23,836 nt of DNA, taken from positions 1 to 23,836 of the forward strand of contig CAKUOH010000027.1 in the NCBI GenBank assembly GCA_934668765.1, given 5' to 3'. The position numbers and the translations under genes are program-made. The notes below the pieces were generated by a model. The model was not told the origin of the DNA, searched no databases, and was given only the letters and a program-made list of their open reading frames with translations. This document shows positions 14,852 to 22,225 of the stretch, piece after piece. The stretch's first letter is position 1. Each line of letters begins with the position of its first letter. Origin of the DNA: an uncultured Helicobacteraceae bacterium (GTDB taxonomy: Bacteria > Campylobacterota > Campylobacteria > Campylobacterales > Helicobacteraceae).

Positions 14852-15247
14852 TTAAAACTGATTTTTCATACTTGTGGGCTGAATCTCACGGATTTTAAAA
14901 AGACTTTGTGATTTGTCTTTATGGCTAAATGCTAGTTTTAATCCCAAAATATCGCGCCCAAAAAGACGAAACACCAAGCCAAGCGGTGTGAAAATCCCAA
15001 AAAATATCAACGCCAAAATCACGCGTGAAACCACGAATCCTATCTTTTCGCCCAGCCACACCCACGCTTTGTAAAGTGGCACAATAACGCTAGGAATCGC
15101 CATTAGCGCAAGGCTCACACCAAATCCACACAATGCCCAGATTTGCAAATTGTCGTGGCGCAAAATCCCAAAGCCAAATAATACCGCAAAAATCCCCGCC
15201 CAAATACCTAAAAATACGCGCAAATCGCGCTTTGAAATATCTTTCAT
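14852..15247 (-). CDS. SxtJ-family inner-membrane protein
   Basis: A 131-residue protein with three or four hydrophobic stretches: roughly residues 11-29, 35-53, and a longer one at 68-95. The signature VPLYKAWVWLGEKIG followed by FGIFTPLGLVFRLFGRDILGLK corresponds to the SxtJ family, first named in saxitoxin clusters. SxtJ proteins are small membrane proteins of unknown function found beside carbamoyltransferases. The start at 15247 overlaps the stop of the SGNH gene by 4 bp (ATGA), so translation is coupled; a longer reading frame to 15388 runs inside that gene and is not used. The C-terminal tail ends MKNQF. Confidence 0.87.
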   Translation of the reverse strand: MKDISKRDLRVFLGIWAGIFAVLFGFGILRHDNLQIWALCGFGVSLALMAIPSVIVPLYKAWVWLGEKIGFVVSRVILALIFFGIFTPLGLVFRLFGRDILGLKLAFSHKDKSQSLFKIREIQPTSMKNQF

Positions 15248-16590
15248 TTTGCACCGCCTTTTGTTAGGATTGTGGATTCTTGTTGTGTGGATTTGATTTT
15301 GTGGCTTTTTATCTCGCCATTTTTGATTTTGCGTGCTAAAAACTCCGCTATTTTTTGATTTGCCAAAGCATTTGGGTGGGTATCGCAAGTGTGAATCCCA
15401 TATTTTAAGCGATTTTGCTTGTAATTATCTATCATTTGCGAAATCAAAAAATAGCGCATATCATTTGATTTTAGCCATTTTATAATTGCGTCAGATTCGC
15501 GAATCTCTAATTCCTTGCTTAAATTATTAGAATCCCATAGTAAAAATACCAAATCCGCGCCAAATTGCGCCCTTAATTCATCACGCATTCCATCCAAAAC
15601 CGCAAAAAATAAATCATTATATTGCTCTTTGTATTGATATTCGTTTGGCTTGTAAAAAAGGTTGTAAAGATAGCTTTTTTCTTTGCGGGATTGAAAGCTA
15701 TCATTTAGTCGCTGTTTAAAATCGCGCTTTTTCTTAATTGAATCTTGTGCTAAATATCGTGGTGGATTTATCCATAACGCTTTTTGATTTTCTATCCTAA
15801 ATCGTGGTGCTGTTTTGTTATTTTGCTCCCACAGGCTAAAGCCATTTGTCCTTGCAATGTGTGTGGGCAAACTTTCATATATAGCGATAATTGCATCGCA
15901 TTTTTTATCTTTGGATAGCACTTTTTTGACTATGCCACTTTTAAGCAATGCTAATGCTTGGTGCGCTCCATATCCGTGAAATCCAAAGTTATAGATTCGG
16001 TATTGTCGCTTTGATTTTTTGTTAATATAAAAAGGCAGAGTTTCATCGTCATTTACGCCCTCGCCATAAGTAAAACTATCGCCAAAAAGAAGCAGACATT
16101 GTTTTGAATCTAAATTATTATTTGGTGTTGCCCTTAAGCCATTTTTGTCGTTTGTATAAATGACATTGTAAATTGTTTCATTATTATTTTTTAAGATTCT
16201 ATGCGATTTTATGGTGTCATTTATGACTTCTGATTTATAGCCTACGATATTATTTTCCGTCATAGATTCGTTATAACTACCTTCACTTGTGGTTTGACAC
16301 TCGCTTAAATCTACCTTTTTGCTACTATACTTTAGGTAGAAAAACGCATAAATTTCTCCGATAAATAGACATAGTGGCAGGACGCTAACATAAGCTAAAA
16401 TTAGCTTTGCCCTGCTAGATTTGGCGCGAACTGCAAAAGCCACACATAAAAGCCCGATTAGCCCCAACGACATAAGGTTAAGCGTAATTTGCTTTTTGTC
16501 ATATTTTAAGACGATTAGGCTTATGGTAATAAACGCGATGATTATTAGCGTGGTTTTGTGTGTGCGAAGTTTTTCTTTAATCCAACTCAT
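15244..16590 (-). CDS. Membrane-anchored SGNH/GDSL-type protein of the carbamoyltransferase cassette
   Basis: A 448-residue protein. Three hydrophobic segments at about 14-28, 36-54 and 62-88 are followed by a large, probably periplasmic domain. That domain has SGNH blocks: LLFGDSFTYGEG with Ser172 in block I (170-172), NFGFHGYGA (201-209) in the block II/III region, and DTHPN (403-407) with the Asp/His pair of block V. SGNH enzymes are esterases or, in some envelope proteins, O-acyl transferases; the substrate here is unknown. The gene overlaps the carbamoyltransferase stop by 14 bp and the SxtJ-like start by 4 bp, so it is co-expressed with both. I infer a role in the same surface glycan or lipid modification. 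Confidence 0.8.
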   Translation of the reverse strand: MSWIKEKLRTHKTTLIIIAFITISLIVLKYDKKQITLNLMSLGLIGLLCVAFAVRAKSSRAKLILAYVSVLPLCLFIGEIYAFFYLKYSSKKVDLSECQTTSEGSYNESMTENNIVGYKSEVINDTIKSHRILKNNNETIYNVIYTNDKNGLRATPNNNLDSKQCLLLFGDSFTYGEGVNDDETLPFYINKKSKRQYRIYNFGFHGYGAHQALALLKSGIVKKVLSKDKKCDAIIAIYESLPTHIARTNGFSLWEQNNKTAPRFRIENQKALWINPPRYLAQDSIKKKRDFKQRLNDSFQSRKEKSYLYNLFYKPNEYQYKEQYNDLFFAVLDGMRDELRAQFGADLVFLLWDSNNLSKELEIRESDAIIKWLKSNDMRYFLISQMIDNYKQNRLKYGIHTCDTHPNALANQKIAEFLARKIKNGEIKSHKIKSTQQESTILTKGGAK

Positions 16591-18724
16591 ATCTATATCT
16601 ATCCTTTATGTTTTGAAATTTAGCGATATTTTGTGCGCTTTGGGCATTTTTGTAAAGCAAAAAGTCCTCTATCACTAAAATATCCATCTGTGTGCCCATA
16701 AAACACGCATAAGAATCAATCGGAGCGCATACCATAGGCTCTCCACGCACATTAAAGCTCGTATTGACAAGCACGGGGCAGTTTGTGAGATTGTAAAAAG
16801 ATTCGATTAGCTCGTAATATCGCGGATTTGTTGCTCTATGGACGCTCTGCACCCGCGCAGAATAATCAATATGCGTAACGGCTGGAATTTCACTTCTTGC
16901 GACATTTAGCAACTCAATCCCAAAAAGCTCCCTTTGCTCCGCACTTATAGCAAGGCGTTTATCCTTTGCCACAGGCGCGACAAGTAGCATATACGGCGAA
17001 GCGCAAGATAGCTCAAAATATTCGCTAATCGCAAAATCCAACACACTAGGCGCGAAAGGACGGAAACTCTCGCGATATTTTATTTTTAGATTCATAATCT
17101 TTTGCATAGTGGGACTGCGCGAATCGCCCAAAATCGAACGCGCTCCAAGTGCGCGGGGACCAAACTCGCATCGCCCTTGATGAAAGCCTACGACTTTGCC
17201 TTGCGCTAACTCTTTGGCGATGATTGCTTTTAAGTCGCTCCATTCGTGCTTTTCATAGACTGCGTTTTGATTTTTTAATATTGATTCAATTTCATCGTTG
17301 CTGTAAGAAAGCCCAAGATATGAGCCTTTCATAGAGTCCGCACACTCTGTCATTCTGAGCGAAGCACTTGTGCGTAGCGAAGAATCCAAAGTATGAAAAT
17401 TTTGCGGATTATTCGGTTGCTTCGCTCCCTTGCAATGACAATGAGAATGTAAAACTTTGCGTGGCTTTTTAAACTCCATATAATGCAATGCCAAAGCGCA
17501 CCCAAGCGCACTCCCCGCATCGCCACTAGCTGGCTGAATCCATAGCGAATCTAATAATTTTTCTTCGCGCACGAGTTTTTCATAAATGATTCCATTGCCT
17601 ACGCAATTTAGCGCGACACCACCGCTTAACACAAGACGGCGTGAATTTGCAAGTTTAGCTGTGGTGCGAGCAAGGCGGAGCATTATTTCATTTATAACGG
17701 CTTGAATGCTTGCTGCTATATCAAAGTGGATTTGGGTTAATTTGCTTTCAGGCTCTCGTTTCGCTCCGCCAAAAAGCGCGTCAAACTTCGCATTTGTCAT
17801 TTTTAGTCCGCTTAAACAATCAAAATAAGCCATATTTAGCGCGAAACTCCCATCATCTCGCAAATCGATGAGATTTTCCAAAATCAAATCCTTGTATTTT
17901 GGCGTCCCATAAGGTGCAAGTCCCATTACTTTATATTCGCCCGAATTTACCTTGAATCCCAAATAATAAGTAAATGCCGAATAAAGTAGCCCAAGCGAGT
18001 GCGGGAAATGAATCTCGCGTAAGATTTCTATGTGGTTGTCGCTACCTTTGGCAATAGTCGTAGTCGCCCACTCACCCACGCCATCGATACTTAAAATCCC
18101 AGCAGATTCAAAGGGGCTAGGGAAAAATGCCGCGCTTAAATGTGATATATGATGCTCGGCAAAATAGAGATTTTCTAGCACTTTTTGTTTGAATGCTTTG
18201 ACTTCGCGCCTATCTTTGTGCGGATAAATCTCAGCGTAGATTTTAGCTAACTCTCTTGCAATGGTTTCTTTTAAAAATAGCTTGGTAGATAGCCACAAAG
18301 GGATTGCCTTAATAAAGCTAAAAAAGCCCTTTGGAGCGGTGGCAAAATATGTCTCTAAAATCCGCTCAAAACTTAAAAACGGCTTGTCATAAAAGACGAA
18401 ATTATCGATGGAATCAAGGGTAAAATTTGGGTGATTCGTGGAATCTTTGGCGTGGGCTAAATCTGCGTCATTGTGAGATTTTGCAAGTGCAGAATTATGG
18501 CAATCTATTAAGGAATTTAAAGTGCGATTCCCCCCCCCCCCTATTGTGTGAAAGTGAGATTCATTTAGGTAGCTAAATGCAGATTTTATCGCTAGGCTAG
18601 GGAATCTATCATCTGCCTTTTTACGCGATAATCGCTCTTCTTGCAGGGCAAAGATTATTTTTTCGTCTTGCAAAATCGCCACCGCGCTATCGTGGTAATA
18701 CGCGCTAATGCCTAGTGTAATCAT
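16577..18724 (-). CDS. Carbamoyltransferase (TobZ/NodU type), probably phase-variable
   Basis: Transfers a carbamoyl group from carbamoyl phosphate, through a carbamoyl-adenylate, to a hydroxyl on its substrate (a sugar in NodU and TobZ). The N-terminal ASKHA-type domain starts LGISAYYHDSAVAIL. The metal-site histidines are His191, His192 and His195 (AEHHISHLS). GGVALNCVGNG follows, then the C-terminal domain with GRCEFGPRALGARSILGD (517-534) and FRPFAPSVL. At 715 residues it is about 100 longer than usual because of two segments made from repeats, at about 57-104 and 421-463. The first holds four glycines (62-65) coded by an uninterrupted run of 12 G. One base lost leads to a stop after about residue 68, and one gained after about 76; the present length is in frame. 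It is first in the cassette and overlaps the SGNH gene. GGAG precedes the ATG, and a possible -10 TAGAAT (minus) lies at 18758-18763. Confidence 0.9.
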   Translation of the reverse strand: MITLGISAYYHDSAVAILQDEKIIFALQEERLSRKKADDRFPSLAIKSAFSYLNESHFHTIGGGGNRTLNSLIDCHNSALAKSHNDADLAHAKDSTNHPNFTLDSIDNFVFYDKPFLSFERILETYFATAPKGFFSFIKAIPLWLSTKLFLKETIARELAKIYAEIYPHKDRREVKAFKQKVLENLYFAEHHISHLSAAFFPSPFESAGILSIDGVGEWATTTIAKGSDNHIEILREIHFPHSLGLLYSAFTYYLGFKVNSGEYKVMGLAPYGTPKYKDLILENLIDLRDDGSFALNMAYFDCLSGLKMTNAKFDALFGGAKREPESKLTQIHFDIAASIQAVINEIMLRLARTTAKLANSRRLVLSGGVALNCVGNGIIYEKLVREEKLLDSLWIQPASGDAGSALGCALALHYMEFKKPRKVLHSHCHCKGAKQPNNPQNFHTLDSSLRTSASLRMTECADSMKGSYLGLSYSNDEIESILKNQNAVYEKHEWSDLKAIIAKELAQGKVVGFHQGRCEFGPRALGARSILGDSRSPTMQKIMNLKIKYRESFRPFAPSVLDFAISEYFELSCASPYMLLVAPVAKDKRLAISAEQRELFGIELLNVARSEIPAVTHIDYSARVQSVHRATNPRYYELIESFYNLTNCPVLVNTSFNVRGEPMVCAPIDSYACFMGTQMDILVIEDFLLYKNAQSAQNIAKFQNIKDRYRYELD
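17343..17460. repeat. T-type repeats inside the carbamoyltransferase gene
   Basis: Contains GTCATTCTGAGCGAAGC, TAGCGAAGAATCC and GGTTGCTTCGCTCCCTTGCAATGAC, all T-type arms. It is translated in-frame as residues about 421-463 (CHCKGAKQ, LDSSLRTSASLRMTE), between conserved family blocks. Confidence 0.8.
18466..18541. repeat. T-type repeat with adjoining poly-G tract inside the carbamoyltransferase gene
   Basis: GTCATTGTGAGATTTTGC then AAGTGCAGAATTATGGCAATC is a T-type repeat similar to 183-222. It is followed by a run of 12 C on plus (12 G in the coding strand) at 18530-18541. The coding strand reads ATA, four GGG codons, AAT. Confidence 0.9.
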
Positions 18725-18831
18725 TTTTCACTCCAAATCTGCATAAAAAATGCGCGTATTCTATCGCAAAAATAGCGAAATTGCAAATGCGGGAATTTGT
18801 GATTTTATTAAAAATTTTGCGTAGATTATAA

Positions 18832-18867
18832 GGCGAATCTTGCGTAAAATTCGCGTTAGATTCGCCT
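18832..18867. terminator. Hairpin behind ahpC, possible terminator
   Basis: GGCGAATCT (18832-18840) and AGATTCGCC (18859-18867) form a perfect 9-bp stem starting 13 bp past the ahpC stop. No long U run follows on minus, so termination is only likely. Confidence 0.5.
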
Positions 18868-18880
18868 AAAAAGTTAGATT

Positions 18881-19477
18881 TTAAAGTTTCGTAGCGTTTT
18901 CAGCAAGATAACTTGCCACACCTTTTGCATCAGGTTTCATACCCTTATCGCCTTTATTCCACCCAGCTGGGCAAACTTCGCCGTGCTCTTCGACAAAAAG
19001 CAAAGCATCGACAAGTCGCAAAGTCTCATCGACATTGCGCCCTAGTGGAAAATCATTGATTGTAGCGTGGCGAATCACTTTGTTTCTATCGATTAGAAAT
19101 GTCCCGCGCAACGACACTGCGCCATTAAATAGCACATCATAATCGCGTGAAATCGCTTTTGTAATGTCGCTTACGATAGGAAATGCCACTTCGCCGATAC
19201 CGCCTTGATTTACAGCTGTGCTTCTCCACGCGAAATGCACTTCTTTGGAATCCACAGAAATGCCGATGAGATTGATACCTCTATCGTTAAATTCTTTCAC
19301 GCGGTTGTTAAATGCGATAATTTCGCTTGGGCAGACGAATGTAAAGTCTTTGGGCCAGAAAAATAAAATCGCGCCGTTTTTGCCTATATTGCTATAAAGC
19401 TCGAATTTATCATCAAAAGTTCCATCGGCTTTTAACGCCTCTGCTGTGAAGTTTGGTGCTTGTTTTGTAACTAACAT
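18881..19477 (-). CDS. ahpC: Alkyl hydroperoxide reductase / 2-Cys peroxiredoxin
   Basis: Reduces hydrogen and organic peroxides in the cytoplasm, a main antioxidant of Helicobacter (also called TsaA). It is 198 residues. Peroxidatic Cys49 lies in DFTFVCPSE and the resolving Cys in EVCPAGW near residue 168. The GGIG loop is present, and the C-terminus YLAENATKL lacks a YF motif. The start at 19477 gives the family N-terminus MLVTKQAPNF and has GGAG upstream; a frame-open extension to 19513 would add 12 non-family residues across the ribosome-binding site. It is monocistronic, with a hairpin behind it. About 95-116 bp upstream of the start lies a Fur/PerR-like inverted repeat, suggesting peroxide or iron control. 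Confidence 0.95.
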   Translation of the reverse strand: MLVTKQAPNFTAEALKADGTFDDKFELYSNIGKNGAILFFWPKDFTFVCPSEIIAFNNRVKEFNDRGINLIGISVDSKEVHFAWRSTAVNQGGIGEVAFPIVSDITKAISRDYDVLFNGAVSLRGTFLIDRNKVIRHATINDFPLGRNVDETLRLVDALLFVEEHGEVCPAGWNKGDKGMKPDAKGVASYLAENATKL

Positions 19478-19572
19478 TTGAATTTCTCCGTTTTTTAAAA
19501 ATTTACTCTCCAAAAGATTTTCAAAGAGTTGAGTGCGAATTTTACATAAAAAACTTTATAAAAAACTTATGC

Positions 19573-19593
19573 AAATGATAAAATTTATCATTT
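19573..19593. promoter_or_regulatory. Fur/PerR-like box upstream of ahpC
   Basis: A perfect inverted repeat: arms AAATGATAAA and TTTATCATTT around a single A. The inner part TGATAAA-A-TTTATCA follows the 7-1-7 layout of Fur-family boxes (TGATAAT-N-ATTATCA). A second small repeat, GTAAAA-T-TTTTAC, lies at about 19596-19608. Confidence 0.5.
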
Positions 19594-19733
19594 TGGTAAA
19601 ATTTTTACACAAAAAGTGGCAAATATTTAAGAATTTTGAAAATTGATTTAGAATGTGATTTGCACGATTCTAGCTTAAAAAAACAAAAAGATTAAGTAGA
19701 TTTTTGAAATTTTTTTATGGTAAGTTTTTAGAT

Positions 19734-20045
19734 TCATATAAATCTCTTATCGCCCAAAAATATGCGCAAATGTTCTTGTTTGACTTGTGAGTGTTCCCAA
19801 TTTTTGCATTGAATTAAAATCGTCTCATCGCCCTTGTGTGCGACTATATCAATGCCACCATCGGCAACACCCTTATTTATGCCATTGTAGTGGATTTTGT
19901 AGCCCTTGCGCTTGTAAGATTTGCCGATTTGAAATTCATAATTATCGCCTTTTTGTTTATTTGCAATCTCTAAAAATTGCTTTGATTTACGCTTTTTGCG
20001 TGGTTTTGTAAAGATTCGCAAAATTTTGATAAGCCGAAAAATCAT
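19734..20045 (-). CDS. Small Mrr-like (PD-(D/E)XK) nuclease domain protein
   Basis: A 103-residue protein with a basic N-terminus (KILRIFTKPRKKRKSKQF) and a restriction-endonuclease-like core: GKSYKRKGYKIHYNG, GVADGGIDIVA with Asp66, and ILIQCKNW with Gln79 and Lys81. This is the D-(x12)-QxK form of the active site seen in Mrr-type enzymes. It may act on DNA, in repair or restriction; no target is evident. It ends soon after the core (HLRIFLGDKRFI), where relatives usually continue by a helix and strand or more, so it may be truncated at the C-terminus. It starts 10 bp behind the carboxynorspermidine synthase gene with AAGGAAAA as ribosome-binding site, so it is co-transcribed. Confidence 0.65.
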   Translation of the reverse strand: MIFRLIKILRIFTKPRKKRKSKQFLEIANKQKGDNYEFQIGKSYKRKGYKIHYNGINKGVADGGIDIVAHKGDETILIQCKNWEHSQVKQEHLRIFLGDKRFI

Positions 20046-20055
20046 TTATTTTTCC

Positions 20056-21708
20056 TTATTTAGATTTGCGTCCATCTTCTATGATTTTTGGCTCTCCACT
20101 CGAATCAATCTCCACCACCACATAAGGCAAACCTTGCTTATTTAGCTCTGCCATAAAAAAGTCGGGGTCGTTTTGCTCCATATTCCAAACCCCTGCGCCC
20201 TGCTTTGAATCAACGCCTTGACTTTCCCCGCCTTTTGGCATATCGGCATTTAGTTCTGACACGCTATCTAGGACATTTGAAAAATTTGCATTTTGCGTAA
20301 GATTTGTGGGTTGCGCAGAAAAATCCGTGCGAGATAAGGCTGGCTGCCTATCGAGTGCGGATTTTTCAAGCTCCCGCAAAGATTGCGTGAAAGGCGAATT
20401 TTTCTCACAGCCCACGCCCCATTTGCCATCGCATATTAGCTTCGCGCCTATCATTGCTGGCACACCTGTGGTGTAGCTCACGCCTTGTGCGCCCACTTCC
20501 TCGTAGCATTTTTCGTGCTCACAAATATTGTAAATGTAAATTGTCCGCTCTGCGCCGTCTTTTATGCCCTTGATAAAACAACCTATATGCGTCTGCCCTT
20601 TTGTGCGCGGGGCAAGACTAGCAGGGTCTGGCAGTAGCGTTTTTAGCACTTCGATAGGCACTATTTTGCCCCCTTTGTGCGCGACTTCATCGATTCGCAA
20701 GAGTCCCACATTCTCAAGGCATTTCATATGTGTGAGATACGATTCGCCAAATGTCATAAAAAATCGGATTTTGCGTAGCCCCTTGATATTTCGCACAAGC
20801 GATTCTAGCTCCTCGTGGTAGAGTAAGTAGCTGTTTTTCACGCCTACACCTACATAATCCCACTCTTTCATTAGCGCAAGCGGTGCGACATCGCGCCACT
20901 GCCCACCAAAATAGCTTTGATTTTGCAAGTCTTGCGTGTTTGATTCTAAAACGAAATGCTTCTCTTCTCGTTCAAATTTGCGGTAAATCTTATCCTCTTG
21001 CAAGTCGGGGTTTAGGGCAAGATTTGATTGCAAACTTGTAGAATCTACCCACCCCCTATCCCCATTCGCAATGGAGGGGGAAAATTCTAAATCCTTAATC
21101 CAATACCTCCCCTTGCTACTCACTTCGCGCAAATTGATTTCAGGGTTAAAATTTGTCGCAAACGCGTATCCGTGGTCGCCCGCATTGCAGTCCAAAATAT
21201 CAATGCTGTGAATCTCATCAAAATAATGCTTTTGCGCATACGCACAAAAGATATTCGTAACGCCCGGGTCAAAGCCACTCCCCAAAAGCGCGAAAATCCC
21301 CGCTTCTTTATAACGCGTATCATACGCCCACTGCTCTTTATATTCAAAATGCGCACTATCTGGGTGCTCATAATTTGCCGTGTCTAAATAATGCGTTTTT
21401 GTGCGCAAACACGCCTCCATAATCGCCAAATCTTGGTAGGGCAATGCGACATTTATCACGAGTTTTGGGCGGTATTTTTGGATTAGCGCAACCACAGATT
21501 CCACGCTATTAGCATTAACTTCATCGATTTGTATTTCGCCGTGTCCTTTTGTGCGGATAGAATCCGCAATCGCTTTGCATTTGCTTAATGTGCGCGAAGC
21601 TAATATGATTTTTGAAAACGAGCCACCATTTTCTACGCGATTCATCGCCATTTTATGTGCGACTACGCCACCTACGCCACCTGCCCCGATTTGCAATACA
21701 CACGCCAT
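20056..21708 (-). CDS. Carboxynorspermidine synthase (saccharopine dehydrogenase family) with repeat-derived insertions
   Basis: Joins a diamine with aspartate semialdehyde using NADPH to give carboxy(nor)spermidine, the route to spermidine in Campylobacterota. It is 550 residues against about 400 in relatives. The Rossmann motif QIGAGGVGGVVA is at 6-17. Later core blocks are LLGSGFDPGVTNIFCAYAQKHYF, RFFMTFGESYLTHMKCLENVGLL, LLPDPASLAPRTKGQTHIG and SYTTGVPAMIGAKL. Between them lie two foreign segments. Residues about 205-280 contain an R-type palindrome (209-221, FSPSIANGDRGWV). Residues about 433-500 contain structured repeat E2 (437-474) plus low-complexity sequence, placed between ICDGKW and GAGVWNMEQNDPDFF. 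All are in-frame and the conserved end is intact, so the enzyme is probably made. GGGGG precedes the ATG; an Mrr-like gene follows. Confidence 0.92.
   Translation of the reverse strand: MACVLQIGAGGVGGVVAHKMAMNRVENGGSFSKIILASRTLSKCKAIADSIRTKGHGEIQIDEVNANSVESVVALIQKYRPKLVINVALPYQDLAIMEACLRTKTHYLDTANYEHPDSAHFEYKEQWAYDTRYKEAGIFALLGSGFDPGVTNIFCAYAQKHYFDEIHSIDILDCNAGDHGYAFATNFNPEINLREVSSKGRYWIKDLEFSPSIANGDRGWVDSTSLQSNLALNPDLQEDKIYRKFEREEKHFVLESNTQDLQNQSYFGGQWRDVAPLALMKEWDYVGVGVKNSYLLYHEELESLVRNIKGLRKIRFFMTFGESYLTHMKCLENVGLLRIDEVAHKGGKIVPIEVLKTLLPDPASLAPRTKGQTHIGCFIKGIKDGAERTIYIYNICEHEKCYEEVGAQGVSYTTGVPAMIGAKLICDGKWGVGCEKNSPFTQSLRELEKSALDRQPALSRTDFSAQPTNLTQNANFSNVLDSVSELNADMPKGGESQGVDSKQGAGVWNMEQNDPDFFMAELNKQGLPYVVVEIDSSGEPKIIEDGRKSK
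20292..20392 (-). repeat. Structured repeat E, copy E2, inside the carboxynorspermidine synthase gene
   Basis: Same order of conserved loops as E1 (CTTTGCGGGAGCTTG, CACTCGAT, TATCTCGC, CAACCCACAAAT on minus). The stems differ: the outer stem pairs TTGCGT with GCGTAA (with G-U pairs), the middle GAAAAATCCG with CGGATTTTTC, and the apical AGGC, 5-nt loop, GCCT (20337-20349). In-frame and in sense with the gene, it codes SLRELEKSALDRQPALSRTD and onward. Confidence 0.8.
21047..21083 (+). repeat. R-type palindrome copy 7, inside the carboxynorspermidine synthase gene
   Basis: ACCCACCCCCTATCCCC then an altered core (CCATTCGCAATGG) in place of CCTCCGCAAGGGAGG. Both sides of the core have changed and still pair. 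It is single, not paired, and is translated as residues 209-221. Confidence 0.75.
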
Positions 21709-21771
21709 TTTCGCGCCCCCTTATTTTAAAAATTAACTGAAATTGTAACAAAAATCTTGCAAATTTTTATC

Positions 21772-22119
21772 TTACAAATGCCCCTGATATTCCTTGCCAA
21801 AATGCTCCAAACTTGCCAACACAGCACTCAAATTCTCTCCCAAAGGCGTCAGCGAATACTCCACTTTTGGTGGGACTTCGGCATAAATCTTGCGTTTCAC
21901 AATCCCAGCACTCTCTAGCTCACGCAGATTTTGCGTAAGCACATTTTGACTAATAGTTTGATTTTTTGTCGCGCTTATGGATTTTTTTAGCTCTCCAAAT
22001 CGCCGTTTTTCCTGCAATAAATCACGCACGATTAGCATTTTCCATTTGTTGCCGATGAGATTTAGCGTAGTTTCCACAGGGCAGGGAGAAAAGAAGTTTT
22101 TGCTGTATAACTTTTGCAT
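21772..22119 (-). CDS. HxlR-family transcriptional regulator
   Basis: A 115-residue winged-helix regulator. The family pattern CPVETTLNLIGNKWKMLIVRDLL is at about residues 13-35, RRFGELKKSI next, then VLTQNLRELESAGIVKRKIY (recognition helix and wing) and PPKVEYSLTPLGE. Cys13 in the N-terminal 'PCPVE' is the position used for redox sensing in YodB/HypR-type members, so a response to electrophiles or oxidants is plausible. AAAGGA precedes the ATG. It lies 63 bp before the carboxynorspermidine synthase gene and 106 bp behind the ArsB-type transporter gene, all on minus, so its target is not obvious from position. Confidence 0.88.
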   Translation of the reverse strand: MQKLYSKNFFSPCPVETTLNLIGNKWKMLIVRDLLQEKRRFGELKKSISATKNQTISQNVLTQNLRELESAGIVKRKIYAEVPPKVEYSLTPLGENLSAVLASLEHFGKEYQGHL

Positions 22120-22225
22120 TGCGAATCCTTTGAATTAAAAAATAAAAATTGCGTGATTTTAGCAAAAATTCGCTTTTAAGATTCGGCTTTGGATTCGCAC
22201 ATTTATGGCTAGGATTCGCACGAAT

